From positions 62,001-126,000 of the forward strand of contig JADBYT010000001.1 of the NCBI GenBank assembly GCA_020402865.1: 64,000 nt of DNA, written 5' to 3'. Both the position numbers and the translations under genes were made by a program. The notes beneath the pieces were generated by a model. It worked only from the letters and a program-made list of their open reading frames with translations, did no database searches and had not been told where the DNA came from. Of the stretch, positions 59,125 to 64,000 are shown one piece after another (the stretch's first letter is position 1; the number at the start of each line of letters is the position of its first letter). The DNA comes from Bacteroidota bacterium (lineage in GTDB: Bacteria > Bacteroidota > Bacteroidia > Palsa-965).

Positions 59125-62100
59125 TTTTTCCGGTTTGTGCAGGCTCGCCTTCTCCGGTGATACGCCAGAGATAAGCGCCGTTGCTTAATTCAGCTCCGTA
59201 CACAAAAATACGGTCGCTGAGCGTAGTCTCTCGTCGTATCAACGCACCGCGCACATCATACAGTTCAAACGTAAACGGTTTGTTGTTCCGGTTATCGAAA
59301 AGAATCATTGTTTCCTGATGAAACGGATTGGGAAATGCAGTGGCCTGTCCGGCAAATAAATTGCAGCAGATTGTTTTCTTTTCGATGCGGAAACCGTAGA
59401 GCGGATAATTGCTGTTTTGCGCAATCGTATCGGTGGCGTAGCTGCTGTAAGGTTTTGCTACGCGCAGGCTTATGCTTACCTCGGTTTCGAGCAGGGTGTG
59501 GCCGGGCTGCAGCAGCGGAATGGTAGTCCAGATGGCATCCCTGAATACTTCGCGTCGTTCTGTAGCCGCTGCACTTGAAGACATGATGCGGTAAATGGCA
59601 CGGCATTCATCATACATTGGTACATCCGAAAGTTCGTTGCGCAAATCGGGCGTCATGAAATTGGCCGGGTAACGTGCATCGCCGTTGTGGCCGAATACAT
59701 AGATGTAATGCATGCCGCCGAAAAGTAAACTGTTAAGTGACGTTGTTACACGCGACGATGGATTCCACAACATATCGGTGCCGTTTTCGATGGCGAGTGC
59801 GGAGTTTTCGCCGAAAGCAATATTGAGCCGTTCGCCGGTTTCGGTATTTATCGCATAGCCCGGAAACCAGCTCATGCCCTGTGCGCCAATATAATCAGCT
59901 GCTTCGGGGTTTGTCGGATCAGACAACGCTCCTTCGGCCACGGTGCGCCCGTCTTTATCTACCGAAGCATGGTCACGCAAAAGATGTGTGCCGCGTTGCC
60001 CTTGATTGAGGCTTTGTGCCACACCGGTTTCAAACACCACACAACGCGACCACTTGCTGCGGTCGGGCGTAATTACCACATCCACACCGGCCACATCGGT
60101 AAGCGGCCCGAAGGGACTGACCAATGCCTGCCAGGTCCATGACACACCAAACTCGCGACACAGGTTGGTTGATGTACTTGGCTGTGCAGATGCCGATAAT
60201 CTGTATGGCGACCAGGTGCCGCCCAGTATCTGCTCAAAATCTTCAGACGGATCGAGGTAGGTGCCAAGGAGGTTGGCATCTTTCAGCAGTGATGCGCACG
60301 GTGTATTGATTCCCGGATTGCGCGAGCCGCTGAGAATCCAGTCGAAAGTGCCCGGAAAATCATCATCGTCAGCCACGCCCCCCAGCCATTGCTTTTGCGG
60401 ATCGCCCCATTGCACAAACGCCGAAAGCATGCCGTTGCGCACCGGATTCAGTGTTGATCCCGGCGCTTCCACCTGCTGCATTTCCACACTCAGTCCCCAT
60501 TGCGGAATCACCTGCCGGTATCCGCTGCCAAGCGTGCTGTCTGAATAAACTGTATCAGCAGCGCCCACACGCCACATTTTCCAGCCCGAATCAAAACCGG
60601 TTGAGTCAAACGCAATGCGATATTCGCCATCGGTAAGATGATCGTAGTTTTCATACCTCACCAGTACCGGCCCGTGCATGCCTTCGTATTTCGGATAAAG
60701 TGCACGATGATCGGGCGAGGTGAGAATTTCATTTACCGTTTCCTTCTTCAGCCGCAATTCCTGCCAGCCGCAACCCTGTCCTTCAATGCGCACCAGTTCG
60801 GGGCCGCAACCGGGTTGTTCGTTCATAACCACGGCTATGGTTCGGCAGGATGTGAATGTGCCGCAGACGGTGTTTACCTCAAGGCAAATTTCGTAGGTGC
60901 CGTTTTGCGTAAACTGATGCGAAGGGAATTGCTGTGAGGAAGAAGTATTGTCGCCAAAATTCCATTGCCACGACAAGGCCGTGCCCGATGCTGAAAACCA
61001 GTAGAATCCGGGTGCCGACTGGTGTACAAAAATTTCGGGGGCAACCTGCTGTGTGCAGGGAATGGAAAAGCAGCGGTCGAAAAGTGCCTGTGCCGAATCG
61101 CTGGCAACCTGAAGCCGGGGAATTGCATCGAAATTATTGCCGTTTGTGTCGCGCGCCCAGCAAACAGCTTCGGTAATAATTTCCACCTCGCCCGGTTCAA
61201 GCGTAAACGGCCCCATGGTAACCAGCATTCGCCGGTCGGAGGGTGTATTACTCTCGGTTACGTCAGACCATGCAGGCTGAGGCACATTGCCGGTGCCAAA
61301 ACCAAACGGATCAGAATTGTCGGGAAACATAAACATGCAGGGGACAGTACCCATAATGCCGCTCCCGCCATACGTTTGCTGGCTGCCGTCGAGCCATTTT
61401 CCCTGCATATAGTTATAGTGCGCCTGTGCCGAAACAGGGTTTCCTGCAATTGTGAAATCACTATTATAGAACTTATACATCGCCATCGGGATGCGTTCGC
61501 CGGATTCATCCGTAATAAAATCGCGGTCGTTGTCAATCCCGTCGCCCGGCTCGGCTTGCGGTCCCTGCAAAAAGTCGATGCCAATTGCGGGCGGGTGTGC
61601 GCCATAAGTTCCCGGGTTAGGTGATGGGCTTCCGCCATCGTTGGTAGTTCCGTTGTAAATATATCCCAGTCCCCGCATCACATCGCAGCCACTGTAGTCG
61701 TCTGAAAAAAGTCCGATATCCACATCATCAAACCGGCCAAACCAAGTGTTGTGATAACGTGTATTACTGCGGTTAATCAGGGTATATCGGTAAAATGTGG
61801 CATCGTTGTTTACATTGTTGGTGCGAAACGCAAACGCAATTTGTTGTATTTCGATGCCCATTGCATTGCCACCGCTCATCTGGTGGGTATTGCCTTTGTC
61901 GTTAAACACCCACCACAGGCATTGATCGCCCTGAAGGTGATAATCGCAGTTGTTGGGTATGCCTGAAAGAGCAAAGGCCGGATAATCGCCCGCGTTCGGG
62001 TTGTACAGGCCGTCGCCGTCCACATCTTCAAACGGAGCCAGCCGTTGAGCCTGTCCGGGTCTTCCGTTGCCCGGCCAGGTGCGTATGTTTTCGGGAATTA

Positions 62101-62530
62101 CATAACCCGGCAAATTGCGGCAGGCAATAAACTGTTCAACCTCTGCGCGGTTCAGCTTCCATATTTTATCAAATGCAGCGCAGGTTGAATCGGCAATTGC
62201 TGCTGTGGCCGTATCGAGTGGTCCGGGCCAGAAATCCATGCCGCTTTGCCGGTAATGCCCGGCTGCTAAATGAAGGAGTCCGTTATCATCAAGCCCCCCT
62301 ATTAATAAAGAACTTGCAAAATTACTGTGTAAACTGCCACCCTTTGGTACTTCATAACCGGCATTTTGCAAATCCCACCACATATCGCCGCCGTTTAATA
62401 TCCGGGCGCGCACATTATTAATATCAAGATCAACCTGGGCTGTAGCCTCATAACATGATGCGGCAAGCTGCGCATGTGCTGAGGTTGCCGATACAGTGCA
62501 AAGAAAGAGTAAAATGTAAACGTGTTTCAT
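59111..62530 (-). CDS. Large T9SS-secreted protein with PKD domain and type A sorting tail
   Basis: 1139 residues. Signal peptide at 1-20 (MKHVYILLFLCTVSATSAHA, then QLAAS). A long N-terminal region (about 25-490) has dense Trp/Asp motifs (DVDGDGLYNPNAGDYPAF, DGIDNDRDFITDESGE) reminiscent of calcium-binding thrombospondin type 3-like loops. A PKD-like domain lies at about 500-585 (SWQWNFGDNTSSSQQFPSHQ). A second beta-rich region follows, and a T9SS type A tail closes it (TAFPNPFHQETMILFDNRNN, YDVRGALIRRE, SNGAYLWRITG). ATG at 62530 gives the signal peptide; six earlier codons are unnecessary. Substrate or ligand unknown. Confidence 0.85.
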   Translation of the reverse strand: MKHVYILLFLCTVSATSAHAQLAASCYEATAQVDLDINNVRARILNGGDMWWDLQNAGYEVPKGGSLHSNFASSLLIGGLDDNGLLHLAAGHYRQSGMDFWPGPLDTATAAIADSTCAAFDKIWKLNRAEVEQFIACRNLPGYVIPENIRTWPGNGRPGQAQRLAPFEDVDGDGLYNPNAGDYPAFALSGIPNNCDYHLQGDQCLWWVFNDKGNTHQMSGGNAMGIEIQQIAFAFRTNNVNNDATFYRYTLINRSNTRYHNTWFGRFDDVDIGLFSDDYSGCDVMRGLGYIYNGTTNDGGSPSPNPGTYGAHPPAIGIDFLQGPQAEPGDGIDNDRDFITDESGERIPMAMYKFYNSDFTIAGNPVSAQAHYNYMQGKWLDGSQQTYGGSGIMGTVPCMFMFPDNSDPFGFGTGNVPQPAWSDVTESNTPSDRRMLVTMGPFTLEPGEVEIITEAVCWARDTNGNNFDAIPRLQVASDSAQALFDRCFSIPCTQQVAPEIFVHQSAPGFYWFSASGTALSWQWNFGDNTSSSQQFPSHQFTQNGTYEICLEVNTVCGTFTSCRTIAVVMNEQPGCGPELVRIEGQGCGWQELRLKKETVNEILTSPDHRALYPKYEGMHGPVLVRYENYDHLTDGEYRIAFDSTGFDSGWKMWRVGAADTVYSDSTLGSGYRQVIPQWGLSVEMQQVEAPGSTLNPVRNGMLSAFVQWGDPQKQWLGGVADDDDFPGTFDWILSGSRNPGINTPCASLLKDANLLGTYLDPSEDFEQILGGTWSPYRLSASAQPSTSTNLCREFGVSWTWQALVSPFGPLTDVAGVDVVITPDRSKWSRCVVFETGVAQSLNQGQRGTHLLRDHASVDKDGRTVAEGALSDPTNPEAADYIGAQGMSWFPGYAINTETGERLNIAFGENSALAIENGTDMLWNPSSRVTTSLNSLLFGGMHYIYVFGHNGDARYPANFMTPDLRNELSDVPMYDECRAIYRIMSSSAAATERREVFRDAIWTTIPLLQPGHTLLETEVSISLRVAKPYSSYATDTIAQNSNYPLYGFRIEKKTICCNLFAGQATAFPNPFHQETMILFDNRNNKPFTFELYDVRGALIRRETTLSDRIFVYGAELSNGAYLWRITGEGEPAQTGKIIKY

Positions 62531-62786
62531 GCAGAGGAAAGTTGTCAAATAAAAATAATATTTTATCCGGGAAAGGATGCAGTTAAATCATAAGTGCTTC
62601 TCGCTTTTTGGTAACTGGTTGATTTTAAATCGCAGCTGTTTTTTTTAATGTGGGAACATGGAAACAAGTACGACATTCGACAAATTCTGTAAATCGTATC
62701 GACGAACTCCGATATATATCAGGCAGAAATTGCTTGGAAGAAATGAATAATCGATACTACCTTTATTTGCCCATAAAATCAATGCT

Positions 62787-63227
62787 GTGCTCTATCATTA
62801 CGCCAATAACAGTCCGGTAAAAACAGCTACGGCCACCGTAAGCTACAATCCTCAAAACAGGATTGTGCAAATGACTGCGCATCCCGGAGCCACGTTTGAT
62901 GCCGAGCACGCAATAGACAATCGCACGGCGGCACTTGAGCTGGCCGGCTGGGAACGTTGCGGGCTCATTTTCGAAGCAGAGGGCGATATTGTTACCACGC
63001 CTGAAATGCGGCAGGTGTCTGCTTCTGCAGAATACAATTCGCACTTTATTGCCGTGGCATTGGTGAGCCCGAGTGTGGCGATGAAAATTCTCGGCAACTT
63101 CTACATGCGCATTAATCGTCCCGTGGTGCCAACCCGTTTTTTCAGCCAGCACGACCCGGCCGAAGCCTGGTTGCTTCAGCAGATAACCACCGATAAAATT
63201 CGGTTGGAAAAACAGGAGTCCCGCTGA
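62787..63227 (+). CDS. STAS/SEC14-like (DUF7793-type) protein, paralogue 2
   Basis: 146 residues from a GTG start at 62787; no in-frame ATG precedes residue 29. Aligns along its length with the protein at 58702: TATATVSYNPQNRIVQMTAH, ATFDAEHAIDNRTAALELA, MKILGNFYMRINRPVVPTRF and AEAWLLQ. A duplicated pair with the T9SS gene between them on the other strand. The function is unknown. The 256-bp gap upstream shows nothing else. Confidence 0.65.
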   Translation: MLYHYANNSPVKTATATVSYNPQNRIVQMTAHPGATFDAEHAIDNRTAALELAGWERCGLIFEAEGDIVTTPEMRQVSASAEYNSHFIAVALVSPSVAMKILGNFYMRINRPVVPTRFFSQHDPAEAWLLQQITTDKIRLEKQESR

Positions 63228-63294
63228 CTTTTTGTTTCCTGATCTCAATTGTGGAAATTTAGCCGCCATGCGTTATCTGTAAAAACAGGTTGTA

Positions 63295-63828
63295 ATGCGT
63301 GTGTATCTTCTTTTTCTGTTGAGTGTTTCATCCTGCTATATCCAGCATCCGCTTTCACACTCAGTTAGTGTAAAATCAGAAACAGGCTTTGTGGATTCTG
63401 CCGCTACTCTTTGTGTGAAATTATGCAGTGATGAGGAGTTGATTTTCTGGCATGTGGCGCTGACAGATACCGCCGGCAACGAACTTGCGTTGAAACGACC
63501 TGAACAAAACCTGTTTTCGGAAACAGATACGGTTGCTCTTCCGTTTGCTAAGGATTTCGTAGTATTCGATAGTTTGCCCGACAGTATTCCTTTACGGGTT
63601 TCGTTCAGGAGTTACGGTTATTACCGGTTTGATACGCTTATACACCCTTTAACTGGCCGGGGATTGAAAATAACGGTACGCCCTGTCGTAAATCCCGACG
63701 AGCAAAGTGGCTGCACGTTTGAACCCTTGGATGTGTTCGGGCTAAATCATTTGATACATGGCCCGATGGCACCTCTGAATCGTGAATTTCCATTATATGA
63801 GCTAAATAAACGCCCGCTTCCCCGTTAG
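63295..63828 (+). CDS. Hypothetical lipoprotein
   Basis: 177 residues. A short signal peptide with a lipobox-like LLSVSSC (residues 8-14) suggests a lipid anchor. The mature part is beta-rich (LIFWHVALTDTAGNELALK, LPFAKDFVVFDSLPDSIPLR). I do not recognise the family. It may be co-transcribed with the upstream STAS/SEC14-like gene, 67 bases away. Confidence 0.55.
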   Translation: MRVYLLFLLSVSSCYIQHPLSHSVSVKSETGFVDSAATLCVKLCSDEELIFWHVALTDTAGNELALKRPEQNLFSETDTVALPFAKDFVVFDSLPDSIPLRVSFRSYGYYRFDTLIHPLTGRGLKITVRPVVNPDEQSGCTFEPLDVFGLNHLIHGPMAPLNREFPLYELNKRPLPR

Positions 63829-63855
63829 CTGCAATACAGCCTTGCTGATATTTTA

Positions 63856-63863
63856 TATATTTG
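63856..63863 (+). promoter_or_regulatory. TAnnTTTG -7 box for the right-edge gene
   Basis: TATATTTG, 58 nt before ATG 63922. Confidence 0.45.
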
Positions 63864-63921
63864 AACTGAGCGACCACTGATTCACCCTGTCACTTATCCC
63901 AAACCGAGTGACACCAGTTAC

Positions 63922-64000
63922 ATGAAAAAAGTATTCCTGCTGCTGCAGCTGTTTGCTGCATGCATTGTATTTGCACAGGCCCCTGTAATAATTACACCCT
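63922..64000 (+). CDS. Secreted protein, N-terminal signal peptide (cut by window edge)
   Basis: ATG at 63922 opens a frame continuing past the right edge: a typical signal peptide MKKVFLLLQLFAACIVFA, then QAPVIITP. Only 26 residues are available. The start of the mature part (QAPVIITP) is common in Bacteroidota T9SS cargo or repeat-containing surface proteins, but the product cannot be identified. Confidence 0.55.
   Translation, partial: MKKVFLLLQLFAACIVFAQAPVIITP

Noticed and set aside
1-64000. tRNA or rRNA genes
   Set aside because: Scanned for T-loop-like GTTCGAATC/GTTCAAATC with acceptor stems and for rRNA cores; none was convincing.

Overview
The window reads as chromosomal DNA of a Bacteroidota bacterium (Flavobacteriales or Chitinophagales-like; the genus cannot be told from sequence alone). 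The evidence is type IX secretion (T9SS) C-terminal sorting tails, a giant SprB-repeat protein next to a PorP/SprF protein, families largely confined to the phylum (DUF4271, DUF3078, the HemD-DUF4271 pair, LytTR regulators), repeated promoters of the phylum-specific form TAnnTTTG (often with TTTG about 18-21 nt upstream), and weak Shine-Dalgarno signals. No rRNA, tRNA, CRISPR array, prophage or complete IS element was seen.

Layout. 1-4.7 kb: edge of a membrane protein, a LytTR response regulator, MeaB GTPase, then a GT2/GT87 glycosyltransferase pair. 4.7-4.97 kb: a short unit with promoter, three-way junction and U-tract that may encode a small RNA. 5-11.3 kb (minus): O-antigen ligase-like protein, S41 protease, YidD, RnpA, HemD, DUF4271 protein, YceI. 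11.5-13.9 kb: glutaryl-CoA dehydrogenase and a T9SS-secreted protein. 13.96-19.85 kb: a sulfite-reduction operon (AKR-like protein, siroheme sulfite/nitrite reductase, two siroheme enzymes, FNR-like reductase, 2Fe-2S ferredoxin) preceded by what looks like a complete cysteine-codon transcription attenuator. 20-25.2 kb: ECF sigma factor with a membrane partner, a GldM-like secreted protein, a two-component system. 25.3-29.2 kb: DUF3078 outer-membrane protein, MscL, DUF853 ATPase, a RelE/ParE toxin-antitoxin pair. 29.4-33.6 kb: RpoN, a PAP2-like membrane protein, selenouridine synthase and SelD. 33.8-39.6 kb (minus): the four-gene ligase-associated DNA damage cassette. 39.9-49.1 kb: the 2746-residue SprB-repeat adhesin and its PorP/SprF partner. 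49.1-49.6 kb: intergenic hairpin repeats, one shared with 33.6 kb. 49.6-52.6 kb (minus): a TetR-led operon with matching operator-like palindromes. 52.8-64 kb: a stand-alone B12-binding mutase subunit, lipoproteins, homoserine dehydrogenase behind a Met/Cys leader peptide and terminator, a PAS-LuxR regulator, polyprenyl synthetase, a MORN lipoprotein, two paralogous STAS/SEC14-like proteins on either side of a 1139-residue T9SS protein, and the start of another secreted protein.

How the genes work together. The clearest theme is sulfur amino-acid supply. Sulfite reduction and homoserine metabolism each sit behind a short reading frame rich in Cys or Cys+Met codons followed by a rho-independent terminator and a competing antiterminator helix, as expected for ribosome-mediated attenuation. 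The second theme is the cell surface: SprB/SprF, two T9SS type A cargo proteins, surface-polysaccharide enzymes and lipoproteins. The third is genome maintenance, in the exonuclease-ligase-helicase-phosphoesterase cassette.
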